Shown: piece by piece, positions 1-6,304 of the stretch
How the letters are laid out: every line of letters begins with the position of its first letter
Numbering within the stretch: position 1 is the first letter of the stretch
NCBI GenBank assembly: GCA_016784705.1
Contig: JADHUD010000037.1
Span: 1 to 13,253 of the forward strand
Reading direction: 5' to 3'
Length of the DNA: 13,253 nt
DNA from: Spirochaetia bacterium
Lineage (GTDB): Bacteria > Spirochaetota > Spirochaetia > JABMQR01
The notes under the pieces: model-generated
Seen by the model: the letters and a program-made list of their open reading frames with translations, nothing else
Database searches by the model: none
What the model was told of the DNA's origin: nothing
Made by a program: the position numbers and the translations under genes

Positions 1-1
1 T

Positions 2-130
2 ATTTCTACTTGTAAGAAAAATGGTGTCTCTGCAAATGAAGCATTGACGCTACTCTTTCTTGGAAAATATCCTGATTTTATAAATGTTGATGTGAATGTA
101 TCGATCAGTTCCCCTGATTGTGCTGAATAG
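2..130 (+). CDS. 3' end of an unidentified gene (partial)
   Basis: A reading frame is open from the window edge to TAG at 128-130 and encodes 42 residues, including CKKNGVSANEALTLLFLGKY. The composition looks protein-like, and the frame has no stop over its visible length, but 129 bases is short for certainty. The Cys-Lys-x-Asn-Gly stretch faintly recalls the C-terminal tails of some transposases (IS66-like), but I cannot assign a family. The gene would end 109 bp upstream of the Omp85-like gene, with only AT-rich sequence between them and no clear terminator. Confidence 0.4.
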   Translation: MSTCKKNGVSANEALTLLFLGKYPDFINVDVNVSISSPDCAE

Positions 131-233
131 TTACAAAAATTTTTTGATTGTAAAAACTTTACATTTCCCTTAGGATAAACAACAAATACTCAGTGTAATA
201 TTTGAATGTTACTAATAAATTACTTTTCTTACT

Positions 234-250
234 TATAATATGAAGAGGGG
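234..250 (+). promoter_or_regulatory. TATAAT box and Shine-Dalgarno at the disputed start of the Omp85-like gene
   Basis: TATAAT (234-239) directly abuts the ATG at 240. Transcription from it would begin inside the annotated gene. AGGGG (246-250) lies seven bases before an in-frame TTG at 258, which would give a 570-residue product that keeps the whole signal peptide. No good -35 box is visible 16-18 bp upstream of the TATAAT, so the promoter is tentative. Confidence 0.3.
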
Positions 251-1970
251 TTTTACATTGATTGGTTTTCTTTTTTCCAGATTTTTTAAAATTAATTTTA
301 TTTTCGCCTTATTACTACTATTTTCAGTCTCATTAATTTTTTCCGCTGATGATAAACCTCATGTTATTGGAGAAGTGAAGGTCAACATAGAAGGTAAGAC
401 TAATTCCAGCATTCTAAAAAAAGATCTTGCCTTAGTACCTTTTGCTGAAAAATATTTAACTACGGATCTGCTTGAAGAAAATATTGAAGAAAGGAAGAAA
501 TTCCTTTTCAATAAGCGTATATTTGAAAAAGTTGATTACGCAATAGAATTAATGCAGACTACTGAAGAATACTACATCTATTCTGTAACGTTCACAGTCG
601 TTGACGGATTAACAACTCTTTTAATTCCTGTTCTGAAATACGACTCAAATTACGGCGCCAAGGGGGGAATAAAACTTTACGACACTAATCTTTTCGGATT
701 ACTCACTGACCTGAAAATTAATTCCGGCATCCGGCAGCTTAATCCTACTTCATTTAACAATTATGAATTTATAACTGATTTTGATCTTAGACAAATGCAG
801 TTTTTTGATCATCGCTTTGATATCAGTCTCCAAATAGAGATTGATTCACTTGACGGCAGACTGCAAAACGGTGCTTTTAAAGGAGAGGCGAAATTATTTG
901 AAATAAGCATCGGGCCGACATCAATCAACTTTTATTCTGATATAAAACTTACACAGTTTAGTGATGAAACAATTAGTTTGTGGGCTGATCCTACAATTAA
1001 TTTAGGATTCATATGGAAAGATATTCCTTTTATAGATAAGAAAATAACTCACCTTTTTAATTTCAATTTCTACAAAGACGGTTTGTCATGGAAGCTGCCT
1101 GAGCTTACTTTCACTAACCAATTAAGTTCGCATCTCTTCAACGTTCAAAATCTGCAATTCAATGGATCTCTTAAGAATATAATCGGTTATAAAACTGAAA
1201 ACCAGTCAATTATTACAAATAACATCGATTTTACAATTTCTTCTTCTTTTACACTATTTGAAAATATTAAGCAGTCTGTTTCATTATCTCTGCTGACCCA
1301 ACATGCCGAAGCTCTCTTTGAAGATATTGAGATTGCTACAATAAACACATTTACTCATGGCAGAATTGACTGGATTGATAATTTCAGAGAAGGACATTCA
1401 ATAAAATTGACAATCAATACCCTTACCCCAGCAAACAAGGGGTGGACAGAAGTATTCAGTTCTTTTGAAACGAATACTATCATTGAAGCTTCCTATTTCA
1501 CACTATTAAGCGAAAATGTCAATTTCAGCTTTCGTGGTGTTGGCTACCTAAGCAATTATTCAAAAAAAAATCCATTCTACCCAGGTGAGTATATGAGAGG
1601 AATCCTCGATGCAAATCTTCCTCAAAAGAATGGATATGCGGGACTCTCTTTTAACACTAATCTCAATATAAACTTTTTCGATTTTACCATTTACATTTGG
1701 GATCTAAGCCCTGATGGGAAATTTTATCTTTCGCCTTTTTTTGATTTTTCCCTATTTAAAAATGATCCATTTGGTTCCAACACAGAACTAACATGGATTG
1801 AATACTCGGGGGGACTGGAGCTGTATGTAATTTTTGACAGCTTCAGGTCTTACCCTCTTGCTGCTACATTTGGTACAAACCTTAAAGATGTAGTTGCTTG
1901 GCAACGTGGAGATAAAAATTTCAGAGATATAGAATTTGAAATCATTATTGCCTTAGGTCTTTTTTACTGA
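240..1970 (+). CDS. Omp85/BamA-superfamily outer-membrane protein, single POTRA
   Basis: 576 residues if the ATG at 240 is used. A signal peptide spans about residues 14-36: basic Arg14/Lys17, hydrophobic core FALLLLFSVSLIF, probable cleavage after Ala36. Residues 41-123 look like one POTRA domain (beta strand HVIGEVKVNIEG, helix LLEENIEERKKFLFNKRIF, then strands). The rest is a beta-barrel opening with VLKYDSNYGAKGGIKLYDTN, a family-typical entry strand. YMRGI at 451-455 is a candidate for the conserved (V/I)RG(F/Y) lid-loop motif, and the chain ends ALGLFY, a plausible C-terminal beta-signal with terminal aromatic. Full BamA has five POTRAs, so this is a reduced relative and not BamA itself; its substrate is unknown. 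Omp85 proteins insert or secrete proteins, or move lipids, at the outer membrane. The start is doubtful: ATG240 has no Shine-Dalgarno, whereas TTG258 follows AGGGG at 246-250. The gene is far more AT-rich than its neighbours, which suggests transfer. Confidence 0.75.
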   Translation: MKRGFTLIGFLFSRFFKINFIFALLLLFSVSLIFSADDKPHVIGEVKVNIEGKTNSSILKKDLALVPFAEKYLTTDLLEENIEERKKFLFNKRIFEKVDYAIELMQTTEEYYIYSVTFTVVDGLTTLLIPVLKYDSNYGAKGGIKLYDTNLFGLLTDLKINSGIRQLNPTSFNNYEFITDFDLRQMQFFDHRFDISLQIEIDSLDGRLQNGAFKGEAKLFEISIGPTSINFYSDIKLTQFSDETISLWADPTINLGFIWKDIPFIDKKITHLFNFNFYKDGLSWKLPELTFTNQLSSHLFNVQNLQFNGSLKNIIGYKTENQSIITNNIDFTISSSFTLFENIKQSVSLSLLTQHAEALFEDIEIATINTFTHGRIDWIDNFREGHSIKLTINTLTPANKGWTEVFSSFETNTIIEASYFTLLSENVNFSFRGVGYLSNYSKKNPFYPGEYMRGILDANLPQKNGYAGLSFNTNLNINFFDFTIYIWDLSPDGKFYLSPFFDFSLFKNDPFGSNTELTWIEYSGGLELYVIFDSFRSYPLAATFGTNLKDVVAWQRGDKNFRDIEFEIIIALGLFY

Positions 1971-1994
1971 ATCTTCTTATTCTTCCCGCCCCGG

Positions 1995-2150
1995 CTACTC
2001 CATATAGTCCAGAATAATGTGCACCGCTTCATCCACGGTAATACCGGTGGTATCGATTACGATCTCGTCGACAAGCGACGGATCGTAGGGATCGTCAAGG
2101 AGGCCGGGTACAAACTGTGTGAAGGAAAAAGCCAGGTCTCTTGTCTCCTT
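1995..2150 (-). pseudogene. C-terminal remnant of a P-loop kinase (cytidylate- or APS-kinase-like)
   Basis: On the minus strand, 51 codons run from just after an in-frame TGA (2151-2153) to TAG at 1995-1997. The peptide contains GLLDDPYDPSLVDEIVIDT and then GITVDEAVHIILDYME. The pattern 'D-P-Y-x-P ... E-I-V-I-D-T ... T-V-D-E-A-V-x-x-I-x-x-Y' is typical of the last strand and helix of small P-loop kinases such as cytidylate-kinase-like proteins or adenylylsulfate kinase. I cannot choose between them. There is no Walker A motif and no upstream continuation in any frame I followed, so only the tail survives. It lies convergent to the Omp85-like gene, 24 bp from its stop. G+C is visibly higher than in that neighbour. 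Confidence 0.45.
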
Positions 2151-2290
2151 TCATCAACGTTCTAAGTATTTTAATACAGGCATTTCTCTCCTTTCAAGGC
2201 TTTTTCTACGGGCTTTTACACTACGTTTCTTTTACACCAGGCGAAAAAACGATCCGTGAAGCTTTGGAAAAAGCTACGGCAAAAAAGTAG
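2123..2290 (+). pseudogene. Possible C-terminal gene remnant, unidentified
   Basis: On the plus strand, a frame opens after TGA at 2120-2122 and closes at TAG 2288-2290 (55 codons). The tail, FFYGLLHYVSFTPGEKTIRE followed by ALEKATAKK, has the look of a real protein end: a hydrophobic stretch, then a charged helix. There is no plausible start codon with a ribosome-binding site. The first bases overlap the kinase remnant on the other strand, so the true junction is probably near 2150. The family is not recognised, and a chance frame is possible. Confidence 0.2.
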
Positions 2291-2653
2291 CGCCTCTCAA
2301 CAGCAATAACGATATTTTCCATCTCTTTTATACCTAAATGGCTTTAGTCGGAAAGCTGCGGACTGATGTTCTCACTAAATCACTGCTCTAGCTCCAATTA
2401 CCGCCTTGCCAATCACTAGTATACGTAATGTAGCACATTCATACCGTATGCATTTCGTCAAGAGTCAGCTCCGGCAAACCACATAGAAATTGATGCGATT
2501 GTCCTATAATATATGTTCTTAACTACCCTTCTCATATTTTTAATGTTATACTTTAGAGGAAATTTCAAAATGATTTTATTTTGAAATTTCGACGATTTGG
2601 TTAGAAGTAACAAAAGCAGCAAATCAATTGTTTCATTCCAATGAGGGTTAATT
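2291..2653. other. Non-coding stretch upstream of the Wzi-like gene
   Basis: No convincing gene in either strand. A TATAAT at 2505-2510 could be a -10 box for the downstream gene, but there is no matching -35. The stretch holds the 13-bp inverted repeat listed separately, and the Shine-Dalgarno GAGGG at 2643-2647 for the start at 2654. Short minus-strand frames near 2439-2520 look like further decay products at best. Confidence 0.4.
2559..2590. repeat. Perfect 13-bp inverted repeat with 6-base loop
   Basis: GAAATTTCAAAAT (2559-2571) pairs perfectly with ATTTTGAAATTTC (2578-2590) around GATTTT. It lies 63 bp before the Wzi-like start codon, downstream of a possible -10 box at 2505-2510. It is not followed by a T-run on the plus strand, so a simple terminator is unlikely. 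An operator or a 5'-leader stem-loop fits its position better. Each arm contains the self-complementary GAAATTTC, so cruciform or dimer-binding-site readings are also possible. Confidence 0.5.
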
Positions 2654-4288
2654 ATGAAGAAAAAATCTATAACTTTTTGGTTGTTGATCATGTTTATTCT
2701 CCTGCCTGTTACCGCAGCCAATATGCAAAAAATCTTCCAAATCGATTCAGATGTGTATGAAGCTCTAACCTTCCTCTATATGGAACAGGGTAAAAGCGTT
2801 CCTTCCAGCAGCGGTCCCTGGTCGGCGGATGAATTGATGAAAATGCTTGACAGGATTAATCGTGCATCGCTCTCTCCAGGGGGAAGAAATACCTATGATT
2901 ATGTAGCGGGTGAATTGACTGAACCGCCGAAATCTCAACCATCTAATTCATTTGGATCCTCTTTCGGTCTTAATGCTGCATTAGAAGGATATATGCATAC
3001 AAATATTGATTCCGATTTCTACACCGATGAGCGGGACTGGATACATGATTTCGAGTCACGGGAACCTTTTCTTACTATTCCGTTTGAGACATGGGCAACA
3101 GATATGTTCTATGGCTATTTTGAGCTGCCAATCACTATAAACCAGTTTGGTTACACAAATGAAACAGCAAGTGTATTCAACCACTCCTTTACAACAAATG
3201 TATTTCTTATCCCACCCAATGAACTGATGGATCTGAATATGAACATCCCCTACAGAGCATTTGCATCAGCTGGCGGGGAACACTGGAATCTCCAGTTCGG
3301 CAGGGATCGAGTGAGCTGGGGAAGCGGACAGACCGGTAATCTCATGATTGGCGGTCATATGCTCTATAACGATTATCTGAAATTTACCACCTACCACGAT
3401 ACCTACAAATTTACTTCGATCGCCATGGCCTTCCCGCACCCTCTGGATTATGGCTATGGACAAGTAGACGGTTCAGATAATCCTACCGGTGTTATCGGTG
3501 AACCCGATGGTCAAGATGCAATTATTGACGGAATCCGTATGTATATCGCTCACAGACTGGAGTTCAAGATTCTTGATATTGTCAATCTTGCAATAACCGA
3601 AGCAATGATGTATATGTCAGAAAAAAATACCTTTGATATACGCTATTTAAATCCACTCATGCTCTATCATGACAATTATATCCGTTCAAACTCAAACTCT
3701 ATCTTAGGATTGGAAGTCGAAGTAAATCCCTGGGAAAATATGAGTGTATACGGACAGATGGCAGTAGATGAGTTTGTCCTGCCCGGTGAACCGGCAATTG
3801 GTCCTCCTACAGCTTATGGATTTATCGGCGGTATAAAAGGCATCCTTCCTCTTGAGCGCGGAACAGCTTTTGCAGGGTTTGAAGCAGCACTCACCGACCC
3901 CTACCTCTACTTACGGGACAATGGCAACCGTCATCAAGAACCGGGAGAATATGGAATTAATTACGTAGTGGGTGTTAGGGAATTCTCAGCAGCAGGAAAT
4001 ATCTCCATAATGGAAGACTTTCTCGGATATGAATATGGAAACGATGCAATCGTATTTAATCTAAATGGCGGATATACGGTATTTGATAAATTCAGAGTTG
4101 AAGGAAATGTTTTCTATATGATGCATGGAACCCACGATATGTATACCTTATGGGTTCAAGGATCAAATTCTAACCCCGATTCAGCTCTTGCTGAAACACC
4201 TACCGAAACTCCGGCAACGGGAAACCATTTTCCTGCTTCTGATGCACGGGATGCGGTAGAACACACTTTAGCATTAGGTGTTAAATAA
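2654..4288 (+). CDS. Wzi-like outer-membrane barrel, truncated by an insertion sequence
   Basis: 544 residues; start chosen at ATG 2654, six bases after GAGGG. The signal peptide is at 1-22 (MKKKSITFWLLIMFILLPVT). GRDRVSWGSGQTGNL (216-230) followed by an aspartate-rich strand, and DIRYLNPLMLYHDN (328-341), match the layout of the capsule-assembly Wzi family, whose members are outer-membrane barrels that help anchor surface polysaccharide. The assignment is by motif, and the ligand is unknown. Strong paralogy to the convergent 6305-8002 gene is visible throughout (for example SSSGPWSADEL against STSGPWSVGEL). The reading frame is cut after Lys544: the next codon, TAA, is the first three bases of the inserted element. 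The missing 45 residues lie at 6085-6219. Without its final strands and terminal YSL signal, the product probably cannot be assembled in the membrane. Confidence 0.75.
   Translation: MKKKSITFWLLIMFILLPVTAANMQKIFQIDSDVYEALTFLYMEQGKSVPSSSGPWSADELMKMLDRINRASLSPGGRNTYDYVAGELTEPPKSQPSNSFGSSFGLNAALEGYMHTNIDSDFYTDERDWIHDFESREPFLTIPFETWATDMFYGYFELPITINQFGYTNETASVFNHSFTTNVFLIPPNELMDLNMNIPYRAFASAGGEHWNLQFGRDRVSWGSGQTGNLMIGGHMLYNDYLKFTTYHDTYKFTSIAMAFPHPLDYGYGQVDGSDNPTGVIGEPDGQDAIIDGIRMYIAHRLEFKILDIVNLAITEAMMYMSEKNTFDIRYLNPLMLYHDNYIRSNSNSILGLEVEVNPWENMSVYGQMAVDEFVLPGEPAIGPPTAYGFIGGIKGILPLERGTAFAGFEAALTDPYLYLRDNGNRHQEPGEYGINYVVGVREFSAAGNISIMEDFLGYEYGNDAIVFNLNGGYTVFDKFRVEGNVFYMMHGTHDMYTLWVQGSNSNPDSALAETPTETPATGNHFPASDARDAVEHTLALGVK
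4280..4285 (+). repeat. Target-site duplication, left copy (GTTAAA)
   Basis: GTTAAA directly precedes the left terminal repeat and is repeated exactly at 6079-6084. It encodes Val543-Lys544 of the interrupted gene. Confidence 0.9.
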
Positions 4289-4314
4289 CGGTTTCCCAAT
4301 AATCAACACTATAT
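4286..4314 (+). repeat. Left terminal inverted repeat
   Basis: Begins TAACGGTTTCCCA and ends CAACACTATAT. Read against the reverse complement of 6050-6078, mismatches occur only at offsets 6, 14, 16 and 17. The initial TAA is the stop codon of the interrupted host gene. Confidence 0.88.
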
Positions 4315-4456
4315 AAATCAGCTAAAAATCCCCTTTTTATGAGACCCTGAACCGTTTCTGGTTCTTTCGGTCAATACTATTCCACTATTTCCTCAGGAAT
4401 TGTCCTTTCTGAGGTGCTAAATACATTTTTTCTGTCTTACAGTGGTTCCTTTATGA

Positions 4457-4485
4457 TTGCTTTATAGTGTTTAATAAGATACAAT
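4457..4485 (+). promoter_or_regulatory. Predicted transposase promoter
   Basis: TACAAT (4480-4485, five of six to consensus) lies 17 bp from TTGCTT (4457-4462, three of six). Predicted transcription start is about 4491-4493, inside the right arm of the hairpin, so a native transcript would begin only a few bases before the Shine-Dalgarno. Confidence 0.45.
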
Positions 4486-4498
4486 AAACACTATAAAG
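4460..4498 (+). promoter_or_regulatory. Perfect 14-bp stem-loop masking the transposase ribosome-binding site
   Basis: CTTTATAGTGTTTA (4460-4473) pairs perfectly with TAAACACTATAAAG (4485-4498) around an 11-base loop. The right arm runs into the Shine-Dalgarno AAAGGA (4495-4500) for the ATG at 4510. A transcript entering from outside contains both arms and would hide the site. A transcript from the internal promoter lacks the left arm. This is the logic known for IS10 and IS50; its operation here is inferred. Confidence 0.6.
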
Positions 4499-4509
4499 GA
4501 CGGGTTATT

Positions 4510-6045
4510 ATGGCTGTACCTGAAGAAATCAGAAAGGTGGAAAGACCCACAAATACCGTTGTCGTCAAGCGGGGAAATGGTCCGCTCATGTATGCTGTGA
4601 TCGAACGTATCGGCTGCAAACGGATCGGCACCAGCAACATACCAGTTGACGGCTATACTGTCGGCCATATCATTGATGGAGCCTTTGTCCCCTGTAAGGA
4701 GCCGGTCGCAACGAGAAAAATAGAGCTCAAGGACTATGCAGATGTCGTTCTGATCGACTCGGTCTCCCATTCCCTGCTTGATGAGCTGTATGCGGTTTAT
4801 TCCGCTGCCGATGCAATGAAGATCTATGCGATTGCTCTGCTGAGAGTCTGTTATCCGAGCGTCCCCAATTCAAGACTGAACCAGCATTATGAAACAAGCT
4901 GGATGAGTATGCTGCTTCCTGGTATTCCTCTGGGAAAGAACACTGTAACCTTGTTTCTGCAGAACCTGGGTAAATCCTATTCCCAGATCGTCTCATTTAT
5001 GCGAGCTCGGGTTAGGGCTCTTGCCGAGGGAACTCATATCGCCATAGACGGTACTCTCAAGGAGGACAACAGCTGCGTCAACTCGCTTTCGAACTTCTCG
5101 AGGAAGACTCGGGTCAAAGGCACAAAGGATATCACGGTGGTCTTTGCCTACGACATTGACCTCAGAGAACCGATATGCTCGAAGGTATTCGGAGGGAACG
5201 TACTCGACAGTGTCAGCTACCAGCGGTTTCTTAGCGAGAGCGGACTTACTCAAGGAGTTGTGATGGCAGACAAGGGATTTCCGAAGAAAGCGGCAGAGGA
5301 GGCTTTTGCCGCTTCTCCTGATCTGCACTGGCTAAACCCCATCAAAAGAAATGACAAGCGGATTGCCTCACATGATATGTATTCCTTCACCGGGATGCTC
5401 AATGATGCGAATCAGGATGTACTATACAAGAAAGAGAAGATTTCCGGCTACTATCTGTATTCGTTCTATGACCGTAAGCGTGCAGCGAAAGAAGAAGCTG
5501 ACTACTTCAGGCGCCACAAAGGGAAACCGTTCAATGCACAAGCCTTGCAGAAGAGTGATGAACGGTTCGGCACCATAGTATTCGAATCGGACCTCGATAC
5601 CGAACCGCAGGTCATCTACAAGATGTATGATGAGAGATGGCTCATTGAGGAGTGTTTTCGCTATTACAAGAATGTCACTGATTTCGATGATACGAGAGTC
5701 CATTCTGACTATTCAGTGTATGGCAGCGAGTTCGTGAATTTTATCTCATCGGTGATGACGACCCGAATCATCAGGAAGTTCGAGAAGACGGGGGTGTTCG
5801 CTACGATGTCGTACAAGGATATTATGACAAGGCTCTCTTCGGCGAAAAAAGTTGACACCAATGGGAATGGTGATTGGGAATTTGTGAGGACAACTAGAGG
5901 GACTGAAGAAATCCTGATCAAGCTCGGGCTGCTGCTGCCCAAGGCTGAAAAACCGCCTAAGAAAAAACCTGGAAGATCGAAGAAGGAAGTGGATCCGAAT
6001 GCTCCAAAAAGAAAGCGTGGCAGACCCCGAAAGAATCCTTCTTAG
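4510..6045 (+). CDS. DDE transposase, IS4 superfamily
   Basis: 511 residues, a normal length for IS4/IS1634-type enzymes. It cuts and joins the element's ends. The acidic catalytic triad can be placed: Asp180 in HIAIDGTLKED, Asp254 in VVMADKGFPKKAAEEAF and Glu380. Glu380 lies in YDERWLIEECFRYYK (373-387), a textbook Y-x2-R-x3-E-x6-K signature (Tyr373, Arg376, Glu380, Lys387). The long segment between Asp254 and Glu380 should hold the beta-strand insertion domain typical of this group. The C-terminus is a basic tail from about 481, ending with the AT-hook-like RGRPRK (503-508) and a looser PGRSKK (487-492), probably for minor-groove DNA contact. Start: ATG 4510 after AAAGGA. No frameshift or internal stop is present, so the enzyme is likely functional. 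The Shine-Dalgarno is covered by the hairpin at 4460-4498. Confidence 0.92.
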   Translation: MAVPEEIRKVERPTNTVVVKRGNGPLMYAVIERIGCKRIGTSNIPVDGYTVGHIIDGAFVPCKEPVATRKIELKDYADVVLIDSVSHSLLDELYAVYSAADAMKIYAIALLRVCYPSVPNSRLNQHYETSWMSMLLPGIPLGKNTVTLFLQNLGKSYSQIVSFMRARVRALAEGTHIAIDGTLKEDNSCVNSLSNFSRKTRVKGTKDITVVFAYDIDLREPICSKVFGGNVLDSVSYQRFLSESGLTQGVVMADKGFPKKAAEEAFAASPDLHWLNPIKRNDKRIASHDMYSFTGMLNDANQDVLYKKEKISGYYLYSFYDRKRAAKEEADYFRRHKGKPFNAQALQKSDERFGTIVFESDLDTEPQVIYKMYDERWLIEECFRYYKNVTDFDDTRVHSDYSVYGSEFVNFISSVMTTRIIRKFEKTGVFATMSYKDIMTRLSSAKKVDTNGNGDWEFVRTTRGTEEILIKLGLLLPKAEKPPKKKPGRSKKEVDPNAPKRKRGRPRKNPS

Positions 6046-6049
6046 TACA

Positions 6050-6078
6050 ATATAGTGTTGAAAACTGGGAAATCGTTA
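6050..6078 (-). repeat. Right terminal inverted repeat
   Basis: Ends GGGAAATCGTTA on the plus strand; its reverse complement matches the left end at 25 of 29 positions. It begins five bases after the transposase stop codon. Confidence 0.88.
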
Positions 6079-6084
6079 GTTAAA
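6079..6084 (+). repeat. Target-site duplication, right copy (GTTAAA)
   Basis: Exact copy of 4280-4285 directly outside the right terminal repeat. Confidence 0.9.
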
Positions 6085-6222
6085 GGATCGTATAATATCC
6101 TTGATAATCTAAAGGCATATGGACAAGTAGATTGGTTATATAAGGTTAATCCTGGAAACTTCAGTACGAATGATCCTGAATCAGATTTGCAGATTTCATT
6201 TGGAGCTGCATACAGTCTCTAA
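6079..6222 (+). pseudogene. Severed 3' end of the Wzi-like gene
   Basis: If the element and one GTTAAA copy are removed, the frame of 2654-4285 continues at GGA (6085-6087) for 45 codons to TAA at 6220-6222. The restored protein would have 589 residues, close to the 565-residue paralogue. The piece contains barrel-like strands (LKAYGQVDWLYKV) and ends LQISFGAAYSL, matching the paralogue's IQFSLGVTASL. It has no start codon or ribosome-binding site of its own, so it is a detached remnant. Confidence 0.88.
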
Positions 6223-6244
6223 CAGGTAAACCCAAAAAATAGAT

Positions 6245-6287
6245 AAAAGGAATAGACCGCAAAATATTTGTGTATATTCCTTTTTTT
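6245..6287 (+). terminator. Rho-independent terminator between convergent genes
   Basis: AAAAGGAATA (6245-6254) pairs perfectly with TATTCCTTTT (6275-6284), and the T-run continues to 6287. It lies 22 bp after the restored stop of the plus-strand Wzi-like gene and 17 bp from the end of the minus-strand one. The 20-base loop is large. On the minus strand the run after the stem is poorer, so it serves mainly the plus strand. Confidence 0.65.
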
Positions 6288-6304
6288 CGTTTCAACAATG
6301 AAGC

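Larger units (their letters stand above)
4286..6078 (+). mobile_element. Complete insertion sequence, IS4 superfamily (IS1634-like)
   Basis: A 1793-bp element bounded by 29-bp inverted repeats (4286-4314 and 6050-6078, 25 of 29 matching) and a 6-bp direct duplication. It holds one uninterrupted transposase gene. Length, 5-6-bp duplication and the Y-R-E-K transposase signature fit the IS1634 group best; classical IS4 members make longer duplications. The 224 bp left of the transposase are non-coding and carry the promoter and hairpin. They also hold a weak stem at 4391-4414 (CCTCAG/CTGAGG). Intact ends, an open transposase frame and a perfect duplication point to a recent insertion. The family name is an inference from these features. 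Confidence 0.88.

Noticed and set aside
2439..2520. Minus-strand fragment ending PELTLDEMHTV
   Set aside because: The ending looks protein-like, but there are only 27 codons between stops, too little to call a gene; mentioned only as part of the graveyard.
2458..2721. 87-codon minus-strand open frame over the upstream region and signal peptide of the Wzi-like gene
   Set aside because: It overlaps the clear start and signal peptide on the other strand and has no family features or credible ribosome-binding site.
4391..4414. CCTCAG/CTGAGG stem in the left part of the insertion sequence
   Set aside because: The stem has only six pairs and no T-run after it; neither a terminator nor a binding site can be supported.
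4471..5942. Several minus-strand open frames opposite the transposase
   Set aside because: They lie wholly opposite a well-supported enzyme with intact catalytic motifs and show no protein-like features of their own.
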